From NCBI RefSeq assembly GCF_004123295.1, contig NZ_SDMK01000004.1:1-64000 (forward strand): a stretch of DNA of 64,000 nucleotides. The letters run 5' to 3'. Shown here piece after piece: positions 63,625-64,000 of this stretch (position 1 is the first letter of the stretch; each line of letters starts with the position of its first letter). This DNA is from Silvibacterium dinghuense (lineage in GTDB: Bacteria > Acidobacteriota > Terriglobia > Terriglobales > Acidobacteriaceae). A model generated the notes under the pieces. It was not told the origin of the DNA, searched no databases, and saw only the letters and a program-made list of their open reading frames with translations. The position numbers and the translations under genes were made by a program.

Positions 63625-64000
63625 TTAGTGGTAGCGATAAAGCCGCACCCGGTAAATACGTCCATCGGAGATATCCTGCGGATAAATACGCAGTTGCTGC
63701 CCCTGTCCGCTTTCATCTCCGTTGAGACGCCGCCGTACAACCCACTGGCCATGCTCGTAAAGCTCTTCGTCGATGCTCTCGATGCCGACGATCGGCGCAC
63801 CCGGCCGATCGGAACTAAAAACAACCTGCGCATCTCCGGCTCCGGCAACGAGAAATGTATCCGGCCCCTGCTGAAGAAAGAGCACGCCAATCCGCGATCC
63901 CTGCTCGTTCCCCGTGCGGCGGATTTCTGCCGTGTACTCCCCGATCCGCACACGAGCCGCACGCTGCGCATCGCCTTCCACCAGAGCTGCGGTCGCGGAG
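63625..64000 (-). CDS. C-terminal fragment of a DUF5597-containing (GH35-like) protein
   Basis: The frame runs off the right edge, so only about 124 C-terminal residues are visible. RARVRIGEYTAEIRR-like sequence (AARVRIGEYTAEIRRTGNEQ), QWVVRRRLNGDESGQG and the end RIYRVRLYRYH match the DUF5597 domain found after GH35-type beta-galactosidases in Acidobacteria and Bacteroidota. It converges on the SGNH hydrolase gene with about 9 bp between stops. The catalytic part lies outside the window. Confidence 0.7.
   Translation of the reverse strand, partial: SATAALVEGDAQRAARVRIGEYTAEIRRTGNEQGSRIGVLFLQQGPDTFLVAGAGDAQVVFSSDRPGAPIVGIESIDEELYEHGQWVVRRRLNGDESGQGQQLRIYPQDISDGRIYRVRLYRYH

Overview
The window looks like chromosomal DNA of an Acidobacteriota bacterium, most likely family Acidobacteriaceae (Terriglobus/Granulicella/Edaphobacter type). 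The reasons are an Oar-like TonB-dependent receptor with an N-terminal carboxypeptidase-regulatory domain, a giant lipoprotein of He_PIG Ig-like repeats, many secreted glycoside hydrolases, and a Tad pilus locus with an embedded DUF192 gene. This placement is inference from gene content, since no rRNA or other phylogenetic marker is present. I saw no tRNA, rRNA, CRISPR array, insertion sequence or prophage.

Layout. (1) 1-2.5 kb: a LacI-type regulator and about 1.2 kb of mostly non-coding DNA. (2) 2.5-23.6 kb: a surface-structure region bounded on both sides by paralogous small ribbon-helix-helix proteins. It holds a complete-looking Tad/Flp pilus cluster on the minus strand (flp, prepilin peptidase, CpaB, CpaC secretin, CpaE, CpaF, TadB, TadC, a 31-residue membrane micropeptide, DUF192, TadG-like, two TadE-like pseudopilins). 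It also holds a membrane GGDEF-EAL protein and a unit of a 1,842-residue Ig-repeat lipoprotein followed by an OmpA-family protein. Three intergenic regions here share a sequence of the form ATATCAC-N-GG-YGAY, a candidate common operator. (3) 23.7-28.1 kb: methionine synthase split into two overlapping genes, then a small secreted DUF3465-like protein. (4) 28.2-46.7 kb: a minus-strand glycan-utilisation region. It holds an NHL beta-propeller protein, a tightly packed hydrolase operon (GH92, a clan GH-A enzyme with a CBM9-like tail, GH2, GH28, GH27), the TonB-dependent receptor, and a regulator that joins an IclR-type DNA-binding domain to a periplasmic-binding-protein-like sensor. (5) 46.9-51 kb: uronate catabolism (mannonate dehydratase plus a short-chain dehydrogenase), an SMP-30-type lactonase and a secreted alpha/beta-hydrolase esterase. 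(6) 51-56.7 kb: a three-gene heavy-metal RND efflux operon. (7) 57-64 kb: glucuronoxylan breakdown (GH67 alpha-glucuronidase, GH3 beta-xylosidase with PA14, SGNH esterase) and the C-terminus of a DUF5597-containing, GH35-like protein.

How it fits together (inference). The right half reads as a plant cell-wall (pectin, galactoside and glucuronoxylan) degradation programme. Secreted hydrolases and esterases release sugars, a TonB-dependent receptor imports oligomers, and mannonate dehydratase with its dehydrogenase partner feeds released uronic acid toward 2-keto-3-deoxygluconate. The left half is an attachment programme of pilus, large Ig-repeat lipoprotein, OmpA and c-di-GMP turnover, possibly coordinated by the small DNA-binding proteins and the shared motif.
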